NCBI RefSeq assembly: GCF_001897285.1
Contig: NZ_MKSM01000064.1
Coordinates: 72,372 to 136,371, forward strand
Direction of reading: 5' to 3'
Length of the DNA: 64,000 bases
Source: Nitrobacter sp. 62-23
Lineage (GTDB): Bacteria > Pseudomonadota > Alphaproteobacteria > Rhizobiales > Xanthobacteraceae
Shown: piece after piece, positions 36,164 through 46,024 of the stretch
Layout: each line of letters starts with the position of its first letter
Numbering within the stretch: position 1 is the stretch's first letter
Program-made: the position numbers and the translations under genes
Notes under the pieces: generated by a model
The model's input: the letters and a program-made list of their open reading frames with translations, nothing else
Databases searched by the model: none
Told to the model about the DNA's origin: nothing

Positions 36164-36823
36164 TCAGCGAACCACAACGTTTGCCCCTATGGGCACCCGG
36201 CTATACAAGTCGATCACATCTTGATTTAGCATCCGGATACAGCCGGACGATACGGCATGACCGATCGTTTTCGGCTCGTTGGTGCCGTGAATCCGGAAAA
36301 GCGTATCCTTGCTATCCTTGTAGAGATAGAGAGCGCGCGCACCAAGCGGATTGGCAGCACCGCCTTCCATTCCGCTTGCCCATTTCGCGTATCGATCAGG
36401 CTCACGATGAATCATGTTGGGCGTCGGCGTCCAGTGCGGCCAAGCCGCTTTGCGCCCGACGTTGGCCTTCCCGGTGAACTCGAGTCCCGCCTTGCCCACG
36501 CCGACCCCGTATCGCAGCGCCTCGCCATTTTCCATCACGAGATACAGGAAACGATTGCGTGGATCGACGACGATCGTTCCGGGCGATTCACTCCCTTTAA
36601 AATCGACGAGTTGGCGGACGTACTCAGGGCGCAAGTCGGCTGGATCAATTGCCGCCACATCGAATTTCTCGTTTGGAGAATTGCCGTAGCGAGCTTCGAC
36701 ATTGACCGGAACGAGCGCCGAGGGAGCAGCCGATGGCCCCGTTGCCGTCACGCAACCCGTCAACAAAGCCAGCAACGTCACCGCTAATGCAACGCGGCAG
36801 CACTTCACATCCATACCGGACAT
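36164..36823 (-). CDS. L,D-transpeptidase (YkuD family) lipoprotein
   Basis: 219 residues with a lipobox (LLALLTGCVTATG), so anchored in the periplasm. The YkuD catalytic motif is HAVSSGCIRMLN with the cysteine nucleophile; the domain also has GNRFLYLVMENGEA-like strands and RIHGTNEP. It cross-links peptidoglycan or attaches proteins to it. It is 3 bases downstream of the DsbA-like gene; L,D-transpeptidases have a reactive cysteine that may need periplasmic thiol reduction, which fits the dsbD-dsbA neighbours. Confidence 0.9.
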   Translation of the reverse strand: MSGMDVKCCRVALAVTLLALLTGCVTATGPSAAPSALVPVNVEARYGNSPNEKFDVAAIDPADLRPEYVRQLVDFKGSESPGTIVVDPRNRFLYLVMENGEALRYGVGVGKAGLEFTGKANVGRKAAWPHWTPTPNMIHREPDRYAKWASGMEGGAANPLGARALYLYKDSKDTLFRIHGTNEPKTIGHAVSSGCIRMLNQDVIDLYSRVPIGANVVVR

Positions 36824-36826
36824 CCC

Positions 36827-37468
36827 CTAGCGCCCGGCCTGCCGTTCCCGCGCCTGCGACACAACCTCGCGGAATTTCGCCGCATCAAGGGCTGCCGCCA
36901 CCTTGAACTGCCCGATCAAGTAGACCGGTGTCCCCATCAACCCCATCGATTCCGCCTGGGCGTGCGTGCGGTGAAGCAACCCGCTGATTGCCTCCGCGTT
37001 CGCGTGGATATCGGCCTCCAGCCGTTCCATATCGACCCCAGCGGCCTGGACTGCTTTGGTCATTCCCGCCTTGTCGACTTTCGATCCTGGAATCCTCATC
37101 AGCGCGTCGTGAGCCGCCTGATACCTCCCCTGGTACTTCGCACCCAAGGCAATTTGGGCTCCGTAGACCGACGCCTCGGTCAGGATCGGCCAGTCCTTGT
37201 ACACCAGGCGTATTTTTCCGTCCTCTTTCACAACCTTCTCAAGATCTGGCTCCGCCTTTTTGCAGAACGGACAATTGTAATCAAAGAACGCCACGATCGT
37301 GAGATCGCCTTTCGAGTTTCCGGACTCTGGCGCCTCCGGATCGTGCAGAATTCCATTGACGTCGATTTCCTGGGCCGCCCACGTTTGCTGCGTCACAACG
37401 ACGTTTGCGAGGATAGGCAGCAATCCAACGGCGCCAATGACAAGCGCGTCTCTGCGGGAAATGGGCAT
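36827..37468 (-). CDS. DsbA/ScsC-like periplasmic thioredoxin-fold protein
   Basis: 213 residues. The signal sequence is Tat-like (SRRDALVIGAVGLL). The thioredoxin fold has the active site FFDYNCPFCKKAEPDL (C-P-F-C) and the cis-proline GTPVYLIGQ. DsbA-type proteins oxidise thiols or, in ScsC-type proteins, isomerise disulfides. Located 32 bases downstream of dsbD, which would keep it reduced. Confidence 0.9.
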   Translation of the reverse strand: MPISRRDALVIGAVGLLPILANVVVTQQTWAAQEIDVNGILHDPEAPESGNSKGDLTIVAFFDYNCPFCKKAEPDLEKVVKEDGKIRLVYKDWPILTEASVYGAQIALGAKYQGRYQAAHDALMRIPGSKVDKAGMTKAVQAAGVDMERLEADIHANAEAISGLLHRTHAQAESMGLMGTPVYLIGQFKVAAALDAAKFREVVSQARERQAGR

Positions 37469-37500
37469 GATTTGTCTCCGGAAGCTGTGTGGTTAGAATT

Positions 37501-39309
37501 TCAACGGATCGCGAGATCGATCTTTCGACCGAATTCCGCGACGGAGGTTTCTCCGACCGAACGCGCCGATTTGATTTCTTCGCTATTGCGAGGGCTCACG
37601 AACACCAAGGTCGGCGGTCCCACGACGCCATAGCGGCGCATCAGCTCGACCGTATCCGTGTTGATCGCGGTAACATCCGCACGGATGATCGTGACGCCAT
37701 GGAGCTTTCGCTGAATATCCGGATCGGCAAGGACATTCCTTTCGAAGGTCTTGCATGCCGTGCACCATTCTGCGGCGAAATCGATCATCGCGACGCGGCC
37801 CTGATCGCGCGCGTCGCGTATTGCCTCGTCCAGTGCCGCTGGCGAGTTGATTGTCGTCACGGGCATGACGCGCTGATTGTTCGATCCACCGTTTGCAAAC
37901 GCGAGGGGACGCAAAGGATCGTCCGCACCGGCGGCGGCGCCAACCAAAAGGGTCGCGCCATAGACGACAGCCAGAATGCCGCTTGCCTTTCTCAGGCGAA
38001 CAACCGCACCTGCGCGTTGCCGTAACGAATCGAACGCCCCGAGGAAAACCCCGGCACCAATTAGAAGCGCCGCCCAGATCGCCAGAGACAAGGCCGGCGG
38101 CACGATGCGACCGATGAGAAAAGCTGCTACGCCAAGGAAAAGGACTCCGAACAATTGACGGCTTGCCAACAGCCAGGCGCCCGAACGTGGCAGGATGCCG
38201 GAGCCGAAGGTTCCCACGACGATGAGCGGGAGACCCATGCCCAATCCCAGCGCAAAGAGCGCGGCGGCGCCTCGCGCAACGTCCCCGGTCTGACCCACAT
38301 AAAGAAGAGCCGCCGCAAGAGGTGGGGTCACGCATGGACCAACGATGAGCGCGGATGTAAATCCAAGGATCGCCGCTCCAACAAACGACCCGAGCGCAGT
38401 GCGCGGAGCATTTGACACACGATTCGGCGTTAGTACCGGGATACGCAATTCGAAGAGTCCAAAGCTCGACAAAGCGAGCGCCACATAGATCGCCGCCATG
38501 GATACAAGTGCGTACGGCGTCTGCAGGACGATCTGGAGGTTTTGCCCGGACCAGGCCGCTACGACGCCAAGCCCTGCGTAGGCCAATGCCATGGCCACGG
38601 CGTAGGTCGTCGATAAAGCGAAGCCACGAATCGCGGAAAGAGGTTCACGGGACCGCGACAGCATGCCGGCGAGGATCGGCACCATCGGCAATACGCACGG
38701 CGTAAAAGCAAGCAGCAACCCGAAGCCAAGAAAGCTGATGATCAGCATCCTCCAACCTGCTGGCTGGTCGAAAAAATCCGAAAGGCCTGGCGATTGCGGT
38801 GTTACAGGCCCGTTCGAGGGAGGAGGCTCCCACGCTGTTATGACGGACCCGGACTCCGTCGGTCTGGCGGCACTGCTTCCCGCCTTCACCTGCAACGTCG
38901 CAAGATCGACGATCCTGGTCATGGGAGGAAAACAGATGCCGCGCTCCGAACATCCCTGAAACGTGACACGAACCTCGTCGACTCTTTTCAATGCGCTTCC
39001 TTCGACCGCGGCCTGAAGCGTCCGGTGGTACACTTCGACTGAACCGAAATTGACGTCGTCCTTGACCTTTCCCCTTGGGGTCGAGACCGGAATATCCACG
39101 TTCGACGCGACGACCTTGATTTTGTCACGGTAGAGGTAATTACCATCGCCGATGTTCCACGTGAGAAGCAGGCTTCCATCGTCCCCGCGCCCAGCCTTCA
39201 ACGTGAACGGCGGTCGGCCCGTCTCCGAGGCGACGGCGGGGTTGATCACCCCGAGCGAGATCGAGGACAAGACAGCGAACAGCGCGGCAGGTAACAATCG
39301 AGAGAGCAT
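37501..39309 (-). CDS. dsbD: DsbD, thiol:disulfide interchange protein
   Basis: 602 residues from the ATG at 39309. N-terminal periplasmic domain with its cysteine pair (FQGCSERGICFPP), a polytopic membrane domain with FTPCVLPMVPILAGM and VGPCVTPPLAAAL, and a C-terminal thioredoxin domain with EWCTACKTFE. It passes reducing power from cytoplasmic thioredoxin to the periplasm. First gene of the dsbD-dsbA-L,D-transpeptidase run and divergent from the response-regulator gene, sharing the PmrA-like box at 39358. Confidence 0.93.
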   Translation of the reverse strand: MLSRLLPAALFAVLSSISLGVINPAVASETGRPPFTLKAGRGDDGSLLLTWNIGDGNYLYRDKIKVVASNVDIPVSTPRGKVKDDVNFGSVEVYHRTLQAAVEGSALKRVDEVRVTFQGCSERGICFPPMTRIVDLATLQVKAGSSAARPTESGSVITAWEPPPSNGPVTPQSPGLSDFFDQPAGWRMLIISFLGFGLLLAFTPCVLPMVPILAGMLSRSREPLSAIRGFALSTTYAVAMALAYAGLGVVAAWSGQNLQIVLQTPYALVSMAAIYVALALSSFGLFELRIPVLTPNRVSNAPRTALGSFVGAAILGFTSALIVGPCVTPPLAAALLYVGQTGDVARGAAALFALGLGMGLPLIVVGTFGSGILPRSGAWLLASRQLFGVLFLGVAAFLIGRIVPPALSLAIWAALLIGAGVFLGAFDSLRQRAGAVVRLRKASGILAVVYGATLLVGAAAGADDPLRPLAFANGGSNNQRVMPVTTINSPAALDEAIRDARDQGRVAMIDFAAEWCTACKTFERNVLADPDIQRKLHGVTIIRADVTAINTDTVELMRRYGVVGPPTLVFVSPRNSEEIKSARSVGETSVAEFGRKIDLAIR

Positions 39310-39357
39310 GATCCGGCGAATCTTCCAACAAACCCGCCTCCCAACCGTCTCTCCCAC

Positions 39358-39374
39358 CTTAAGGCAGCCTTAAG
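39358..39374 (+). promoter_or_regulatory. PmrA/QseB-type box between dsbD and the two-component genes
   Basis: CTTAAG-GCAGC-CTTAAG, a direct repeat with 5 bases between, the box architecture bound by PmrA/QseB-type response regulators. It is placed between the divergent dsbD (start 39309) and response regulator (start 39410) and matches the site at 29963-29979. Likely autoregulation plus control of the dsb genes. Confidence 0.65.
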
Positions 39375-39409
39375 CCAAGGCGTCGACCTTGCCTCCGGAG
39401 ACCATTTCG

Positions 39410-40069
39410 ATGCGAATTCTCGTTGTCGAGGACGATCCGATCATTGCTGACGCCGTACGCGTCGGTCTCGCGCTCGGCGGCGCGAGCGTGGACTGCGTAG
39501 GGACCTGCGCGGACGCTCTTGCCGCGGTAAGCACAACGCGCTTCGCCGCAATCGTCCTCGACATCATGTTACCCGACGGCAGTGGTATCGACGTGCTTTC
39601 CGAAATGCGAGCACGCAAGGAGACGATTCCGGTATTGCTCCTGACCGCTCGCGACGAAATCTCCGACCGCGTATCCGGCCTTGACGCTGGGGCCGATGAT
39701 TACCTCGTCAAACCGTTCGATCTGGATGAACTCGCCGCGCGTCTTCGGGCCATCACTCGCCGCAGCGAGGGACGTGCTGATGCTTTTCTCGTTCATGGCG
39801 CCATCCGCGTCGATCCGACTGAAGCCTCCGTTACGGTCGATGGAAGGCTTGTCCAACTGTCGCGGCGCGAATTTGCGGTGCTCGCGGCACTGATGGAACG
39901 TCCCAGAGTGGTCAGGTCAAGGAGCGACCTCGAGGAGAGGCTGTACGGCTGGGATGACGATGTCGAGAGCAATGCCGTGGAAGTGCACATCCATCACCTG
40001 CGCAACAAGATCGGCCGCGAGGCCATCGAAACCGTCCGCGGTCTCGGTTATCGGATGAGGGCCGTCTGA
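39410..40069 (+). CDS. OmpR/PmrA-family response regulator
   Basis: 219 residues from the ATG at 39410. Receiver domain with the acidic pair ED (7-9), phosphoacceptor D51 in VLDIMLP and the lysine of VKPFDLDEL; C-terminal winged-helix with VQLSRREFAVLAALM and VEVHIHHLRNKIG. Paired with the histidine kinase downstream, whose ATG overlaps its stop by one base. Closest in pattern to the QseB/PmrA group, in keeping with the CTTAAG boxes. Confidence 0.93.
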   Translation: MRILVVEDDPIIADAVRVGLALGGASVDCVGTCADALAAVSTTRFAAIVLDIMLPDGSGIDVLSEMRARKETIPVLLLTARDEISDRVSGLDAGADDYLVKPFDLDELAARLRAITRRSEGRADAFLVHGAIRVDPTEASVTVDGRLVQLSRREFAVLAALMERPRVVRSRSDLEERLYGWDDDVESNAVEVHIHHLRNKIGREAIETVRGLGYRMRAV

Positions 40070-41397
40070 TGACGTCACTTCGTCTCCGCCTGTTCATCAT
40101 TCTGATCAGTGCGACCGGCCTGATTTGGCTTGCGGCCGTTTCATGGATCTACATCAGCAGTCAGCGTGAATTAGAACATGTTCTCGATACGCGATTGCAG
40201 GAAGCAGCCCGAATGGTGGCATCACTGGCGGAAGGTCTTGACCGTTCGCCTGTGGATGACACGAATCCGAAAACATTCAATCCGATTCCTTTGTCAGGTT
40301 ACGAACGGCAACTCTCCTGTCAGATCTGGTCGCTCGATGGACAATTGATCGCCAAGTCCAGCGGTGCTCCGGAGGGCGTCCTGACTGATCGCAAATCAGG
40401 ATTTTCCGATCACGAAATCAATGGTGAGGCATGGCGCGTCTATGCCGTCGAGGACGCAAGCAAGGGGGTTCGCGTTCTTGTGGGAGACCGGCTCGGATTT
40501 CGAGAACGCCTGGTTGGCGATCTGGTTAAAGGTCTGCTTTGGCCCGCCCTGCTCATTATCCCCCTGCTCGGCATCCTTATCTGGCTCAGCCTGAATCGTG
40601 GGTTTCGCCCGTTGACGTGGATCACGCACGATCTCGCTCATCGGAAGGTGGACGATATGAGCCCCGTCAATGTGACATCAACGCCTTCCGAGGTTCGGCC
40701 CCTTACCGACGCACTCAACCAATTGTTTGCAAAAATGGACCTGGCCCGGCGTCACGAACGCGATCTGACAGCATTTGCGGCACACGAACTACGCACGCCT
40801 CTGGCAGGCCTCAAAGCTCAAGCCCAGGTTGCGATCGCGGCCGACGATCCACTGGTCATGAAGCGTGCCCTTCGGCAGATTCTCGTTTCAGTCGATCGGA
40901 CGTCACGGTTGGTTCGTCAATTGCTCGCAATCGCGCGACTTGACGCCGGTGTTGAAGATCAAGGTTCCGAGACCATAGCGATCGGTGGCTTGATTGACGA
41001 AATCGCAGCGGCCACGGCAAGGCCTGACGCCGTCACGGTGTCGGTTGATGAACGGCTGGCCACGCTGACGTGGGTGGTCAATCGCGAATGCCTGGAATTG
41101 GCTATTCGCAATCTGCATGAGAATGCGATCCAACATATGCCTTCCGGCAACGTGCGCTGGAGGCTGGGCTCGTCACCGAACGACATCGTCGTCGAGGATG
41201 AGGGCCCCGGCATTCCCGAGAATGAATTGTCCCAAGTTGGCACCCGCTTCTTTCGTGGCCAATTCAAGAGTGCCGTGGGCAGTGGCCTGGGTCTGACGAT
41301 CTCCCAGCTTGCGCTCGAGCGCATCGGCGCACGACTCCTTTTGAAGAATCGAACCGACACCAAAGGCCTTCGGGCCGAAGTTCTGCGTCAAGCCTAA
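40069..41397 (+). CDS. Sensor histidine kinase (QseC/PmrB type)
   Basis: 442 residues. First membrane segment about 9-30, periplasmic sensor to about 155, second membrane segment 157-174, HAMP, then the phosphoacceptor H239 in FAAHELRTPLAGL and the ATPase motifs N (ELAIRNLHENAIQHMP), DEGPGIPE and GSGLGLTISQ. The signal is unknown; its proximity to periplasmic thiol enzymes suggests oxidative or metal stress. Confidence 0.92.
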   Translation: MTSLRLRLFIILISATGLIWLAAVSWIYISSQRELEHVLDTRLQEAARMVASLAEGLDRSPVDDTNPKTFNPIPLSGYERQLSCQIWSLDGQLIAKSSGAPEGVLTDRKSGFSDHEINGEAWRVYAVEDASKGVRVLVGDRLGFRERLVGDLVKGLLWPALLIIPLLGILIWLSLNRGFRPLTWITHDLAHRKVDDMSPVNVTSTPSEVRPLTDALNQLFAKMDLARRHERDLTAFAAHELRTPLAGLKAQAQVAIAADDPLVMKRALRQILVSVDRTSRLVRQLLAIARLDAGVEDQGSETIAIGGLIDEIAAATARPDAVTVSVDERLATLTWVVNRECLELAIRNLHENAIQHMPSGNVRWRLGSSPNDIVVEDEGPGIPENELSQVGTRFFRGQFKSAVGSGLGLTISQLALERIGARLLLKNRTDTKGLRAEVLRQA

Positions 41398-41500
41398 TGC
41401 TGCTTCTTGGCTCCGACGCATCCGGCTGGCAGCACCAGCACCTGGTTATTTCAATGTAAAGTACGCGCGCATTGACAGACAGATTCTGAGCCATATCAGC

Positions 41501-42336
41501 TCAAGGGAAAGCAACATCGTGCTCGAACCGCAAATCAAGTCCAAAGGCTTCTTCGCGCGGAACAATCAGAGCGTTCTTCGCAATCTGAAAATGGACTCCT
41601 GTGTCGTTCAGCAATTGAGCTTGCAAATTGACGTCCGGCAAGGTGATCGTGATGGAGTTCAGCCGCAACTCTGGCTCTCGGGTGGCATCAGCGAGGATTT
41701 TCAGTCGTCCACTGCATAACTTAATCGATAAGTTCGCATCTGGATCGCGCGCCGCTTTCGATCCGCAGAAGGCGGCGAGGAATTTTTGATACATCTCGGG
41801 ATACCCAGCGGTCATGCCGACGGCAGCAATGTTTAGCGCTCCATTATGATGGGATTGGAATTCCGGATTCCAGAAATGTTCCGGGAGGTGCTGTTGACAA
41901 ACAAAGAAGCCGCATTCCGGAGCATTATCGCTGCTGGCAAAGGCAAGCGTGAACGCAACATGGGTTTCACTTCCATCAGGACGCCGGGCTTTTCGTTCGA
42001 AGAAGAACGGTTCGAATCGTCCGATTCCTTCGTGGGCAAACAGCGCCGCGTCGGCTTTCGCATTCTGGCTATCCAGCGCCAGCATCGCCAAACCCTCGCG
42101 GCGACGAAGATAGTCGCGGACGAATGCACCGAAGCTGAACCGCCTAGCCTTATGATTGGGAAGGAACCGACAGCTATCAATTCGATGAACGCGTTATTGA
42201 ACTGGATCAGCCGGTTTTCGGTACCCCAGGGATGGTGGTTGCGTCCACCGACCTGAAAGCCAAGTCTTTGATAGAAGGCTCCTGCGGCATCAAGGTCGTG
42301 GACGGCCACCACCACATGGTCGATCCGGCGAGACAT
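41501..42336 (-). pseudogene. VOC/glyoxalase-like protein, frameshifted
   Basis: The start MSRRIDHVVVAVHDLDAAGAFY at 42336 is a typical vicinal-oxygen-chelate N-terminus. The match continues to about 42150; then the reading frame must shift, because the next frame gives FSFGAFVRDYLRRREG, LAMLALDS and FFFERKARRPDG up to the stop at 41501. The change falls in the stretch 42138-42150. The C-terminal two thirds stay open as a frame of about 196 codons. A sequencing error is possible. Confidence 0.7.
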
Positions 42337-42361
42337 GCATATCACCGCGTCGGCAGATGGC

Positions 42362-43501
42362 TTATCCATGCTGGTCATTGACCTGCAGCTTCGAGAGAAT
42401 TTCTGCGGCGGCTCGCTTCGCCGCCTCCACGGCACCGGCCAAATAGCCAGGCTCGGACGGACTGGTCTCACTGCCAGCCAAAGCAAGCCGTTCTTGCCAT
42501 GGCCGGGACACCCAAACGGCGCCACCGGGCACGAGATGACCGCCCGAACCACGATCCGCCGCCGTCGCGGTCAGAGGATCGGAAGCCCAATCCTTGAGCA
42601 GCGTCGCGCGGGGCACAGATGCCTCCGATCCAAAAATGCGAGCCAACTGGGCGAGACAAGCCCGCGTCAGTTCCTCTTCGCCAAGGGCCGCACGCTGTTC
42701 GGCTCCAACCCCGAGGAACCCAAAAAGCGCGGCGCTGCCGGACGCGGTGGTCGCATCGTGCATTTCGACCATCGGTCCCACCATGCTCTGCGCCGTGCCT
42801 GACAGGTCTGAATCGCGCCAGAACGGACGGTCGTAAAGTGCAAAGAACTTGGCGTGGGGCGCCATCCATGTGGCTGTTTCGCGCCAGAGCTGCGCTGTCG
42901 CCGCTTCTTGGCCCGGTGTGAATACCACAGTTGCCTCAAGCAGCCGGGGCGGCAACGCGGCGATCGCTCTTTGGGCTACATACTTTCTGGTTGCTCCATT
43001 AGCACGCGAGATCGTCAGTTCGACACCGCCGCTGACCAGGGTCATCGCCGTCACGCGCATGCCGAGCAAAAGCTTCTCGGATGGCAACTCAAGCGCGAGC
43101 GCACGCACCAAGGCTGCCGTGCCGCCGACCAAACGTATAGACTGCTGATCTGCGCCAGTTCCCCGATAGCGCTGAGGGGTTTCGCGGGACATCCGCTCAA
43201 AAACCACGTCTCCGTCGCTGTTCTGGTTAAAGGTCGGAAGCCCAAGCTCTTCGACCAGCGCTCCCATCGCAGGCTGCATTTGTGGCCAGTACCAGGATGG
43301 ACCGAGGTCGAATCCATCTTCGCTGGATCGGCCCGACGCATTGACCGAGAGGATTCGGCCACCAAGTCGGTCGCGGGCTTCCAACAAAATAAAATTGACA
43401 CCTGCCTTATGTAACAGACGCGCAGCATAGAGACCGGCCAGGCCGCCACCCACAATAGCAACTTCACTTCTAGTCACATCAAGAACCTTAAGAATAGGCA
43501 A
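42362..43501 (-). CDS. FAD-dependent amine oxidase family oxidoreductase
   Basis: 379 residues. N-terminal dinucleotide-binding motif VAIVGGGLAGLYAARLLHKAG followed by LLEARDRLGGR; the substrate region has RLVGGTAALVRALA and the C-terminus has VSRPWQERLALAGSETSP with a final helix. Flavin monoamine-oxidase type, substrate unknown. Twenty-five bases after the VOC pseudogene start region on the same strand. A degraded paralogue lies at 47560-48115. Confidence 0.88.
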   Translation of the reverse strand: MPILKVLDVTRSEVAIVGGGLAGLYAARLLHKAGVNFILLEARDRLGGRILSVNASGRSSEDGFDLGPSWYWPQMQPAMGALVEELGLPTFNQNSDGDVVFERMSRETPQRYRGTGADQQSIRLVGGTAALVRALALELPSEKLLLGMRVTAMTLVSGGVELTISRANGATRKYVAQRAIAALPPRLLEATVVFTPGQEAATAQLWRETATWMAPHAKFFALYDRPFWRDSDLSGTAQSMVGPMVEMHDATTASGSAALFGFLGVGAEQRAALGEEELTRACLAQLARIFGSEASVPRATLLKDWASDPLTATAADRGSGGHLVPGGAVWVSRPWQERLALAGSETSPSEPGYLAGAVEAAKRAAAEILSKLQVNDQHG

Positions 43502-43741
43502 CCCCAGCCAATTGATTGAAGCCTGAACATCAAATCTCGAATAGCGGCTCTTTAATTTGGGCTATCCTCAGCCGCTGCGCCTCTCCACCGCAAAGCTCCG
43601 CAACGCCACAACTCTTCTCATCAGCAAGAGGGCAGTTTTCGGAAGCTTCGGGGGCCTGCGCTGCCCTGTCTCTGGCAGTGTGGCCGAGTCTAGCGAGCGG
43701 CACTCAGCCCCCGAGGCGGCTGGCATTCAAGTCGGATGCGA

Positions 43742-44584
43742 TCAATCCAACTTGAAGCCGATCTGGCGAACAAATTGCCCAAAGTCGGCGCGTTCCGCGC
43801 GCGCATATTGCCGCGCCTTGTCTTCGGACCAGCCATAACTTTTTGCCATTCCGAACTCCTTCCAAGAGCGTTGTGTCGAATAGGGTTGCGCCATCTCACG
43901 CCGCAAGTCATATGCGCTGATAGCTTCATCCAGCCCGGTTTCAGAATACGCATTGCGGTGCACTGTCACTGAAAGTGGAAGCCGCATGCTCCGTTTCGGT
44001 TCCTCGGCTGGGTACCCTACCGCAAGACCGGCCACTGGAAACACGTGGTCGGGTAGCCTCAATAGCCGGGACACCGCAATCGGTTCGTTTCGAATGGCGC
44101 TGATCGGACAGACTCCCAAACCATCAGCCTCGGCTGCGATGACGAATGCAGACAGTGCGATGCCTGCATCTACAGCGGCATTGAAGAAAGCGTCCAGATG
44201 GTCGTTTGCGAACGGCCTGTCGCGCAGCGCATGGATACGACGTTGTCGCCGATTGTTGCCACAGAAGATGAGTAGGTTCGGTACGTCCACGAGCCACCTC
44301 TGACCGAGAGGTCCCTCAGCGAGGGGCCCTAAAATCTGGGCTCTCAACGAGGGTTCATCAACAATAACGATGTCACGTTGTTGGAGGTCGCTCTTGGTGG
44401 GTGCACACAACGCCAATGCGCAAAGCCGCCTCAAGGTTCGATCCGGAACTGCGTCCGGCCGAAACTTTCGGACGGAACCGCGTCTCGCCAACTGTTGATG
44501 AACGGATTGGACACACTCCCCGCTCTCTGGACTATCGGTATCGGAACCGAAGCGCTCGTGGAGTAGGCTGGTTACTGAGGGCAT
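43742..44584 (-). CDS. Nitroreductase family protein
   Basis: 280 residues from the ATG at 44584. FMN-binding features of nitroreductases: LARRGSVRKFRPDAVPDRTL near the N-terminus and CPISAIRNEP, FPVAGLAVGYPAEEPKRS in the second half. NAD(P)H-dependent reduction of nitro compounds or quinones; substrate unknown. Stands alone, with 240 bases to the amine oxidase. Confidence 0.85.
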   Translation of the reverse strand: MPSVTSLLHERFGSDTDSPESGECVQSVHQQLARRGSVRKFRPDAVPDRTLRRLCALALCAPTKSDLQQRDIVIVDEPSLRAQILGPLAEGPLGQRWLVDVPNLLIFCGNNRRQRRIHALRDRPFANDHLDAFFNAAVDAGIALSAFVIAAEADGLGVCPISAIRNEPIAVSRLLRLPDHVFPVAGLAVGYPAEEPKRSMRLPLSVTVHRNAYSETGLDEAISAYDLRREMAQPYSTQRSWKEFGMAKSYGWSEDKARQYARAERADFGQFVRQIGFKLD

Positions 44585-44797
44585 TCTGAAACTCCGATGT
44601 TGTCGCCACAACGAGAACTACAGGCAATCACGCTAAAGAAAAGCGCCACGGAGCGCGGTCAGGAAGTACGCGGCTAGTTTGACGTTCCGCAGCGAATGCC
44701 TCGAACCGCTGAGCTTGAAGTCATTCCAGGAGTAGCCAGCAAGCGACGCCCGGTATCCTTCTTTTATTCTTTCGAGTGTTGCTTTGGTTTCTCCACA

Positions 44798-46024
44798 TCA
44801 GCTCGCCGCATCTGCGTGGATGGGACGAGGAAACGCCAACACCAATGCCCCGACAGCAAAGATGAGAGGCAGGAACGAGATCCACAAGATTGTGTTCCAG
44901 CCGTACTCCGAGAGAAGTCCTCCCGATACAAACGAGCCGAACGCCATCGCGCCGAACACGATAAAATCGTTCAGCGACTGGACGCGTGCCTTCTCTTCCG
45001 GTCGGTGGCATTCAAGCACCATTGCAGAAGCGCCCACGAAACCGAAATTCCAACCGGCACCCAGAAGGACCAGAGTTGCCCAGAAGTGCGCGACTTCGAT
45101 GCCGAGGAGACCTATCGCCGCCGACGCGGCAATGAGCACCATGCCCGTGGCCACCACCTTCGGCGCGCCGAACCGGATGATCAGCCTACCCGTCCAGAAG
45201 CTCGGGGCATACATGGCTATCACGTGCCATTGCATCCCAAGATTGGCGGATTCCTGCGAGAGATTGCAGAACTTCATCGCAAGCGGCGCAGCCGTCATAA
45301 GAAAGTTCATCAGTAGATAGGACACGACACCGCAGACGACCGCGCCGATAAAGCGCTGCTGCCGCGCAATAACCGAGAGAGGACGACTTCCCTCGGTATC
45401 CGCCGCGGTCGGCATCGGCAGTCGAACACCGATGAGCACCAGTAACGAAAGTGCGGCGAACGCTGCCTGTGCCAGGTAGGTGACGACGAACAGATAGGGT
45501 TGCCACTGGTCCATCGTGTACGTGACGACCTGTGGTCCGATCACGCCCGCAAAGACTCCGCCCGCCATCACCGCCGACAACGCGCGCGGCCGTCGTTCCG
45601 GCGCGGCGCTATCGGTGGCCGCGAAACGAAAGGACAACACAACAGCAGCGTAAATGCCTCCGAGAAAGGCTGACGCACAGAACAACCAGAAAGAGGCATA
45701 CAGGATCGCCAGGGAACCGACCAATCCGGCGAGGACCCCGCATCCCGTCCCGATCATGAAAGTCGTGCGCCGGCCAAAACATTGGGTGATCACTCCGGCA
45801 GGCAATGTGGAAGCGGCCATTCCGACCACAAAAATCGAGATCGGAAGCGTTGCCAGCGCTTTGGCGGGTGCCAGCATATCCCCCACTACCGCACCGGTGG
45901 CGTATATGACGGCGGAATTCGCACCGCCCAGTGCCTGCGCGATCGCGAGTCTCACGACATTGCTGCGCTCGAAACGAAGCACCGGTGTCATCGATCCCTT
46001 CTCGATGACTTGGGAAATTGTCAT
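44798..46024 (-). CDS. Major facilitator superfamily transporter
   Basis: 408 residues with about 12 membrane helices. The loop 2-3 segment CFGRRTTFMIG is a variant of the MFS signature. Probable drug or metabolite exporter; substrate unknown. The start at 46024 touches the relic of the SDR gene, and the LysR gene 46373 reads away from it, which suggests LysR control of the original divergent genes. Confidence 0.88.
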   Translation of the reverse strand: MTISQVIEKGSMTPVLRFERSNVVRLAIAQALGGANSAVIYATGAVVGDMLAPAKALATLPISIFVVGMAASTLPAGVITQCFGRRTTFMIGTGCGVLAGLVGSLAILYASFWLFCASAFLGGIYAAVVLSFRFAATDSAAPERRPRALSAVMAGGVFAGVIGPQVVTYTMDQWQPYLFVVTYLAQAAFAALSLLVLIGVRLPMPTAADTEGSRPLSVIARQQRFIGAVVCGVVSYLLMNFLMTAAPLAMKFCNLSQESANLGMQWHVIAMYAPSFWTGRLIIRFGAPKVVATGMVLIAASAAIGLLGIEVAHFWATLVLLGAGWNFGFVGASAMVLECHRPEEKARVQSLNDFIVFGAMAFGSFVSGGLLSEYGWNTILWISFLPLIFAVGALVLAFPRPIHADAAS

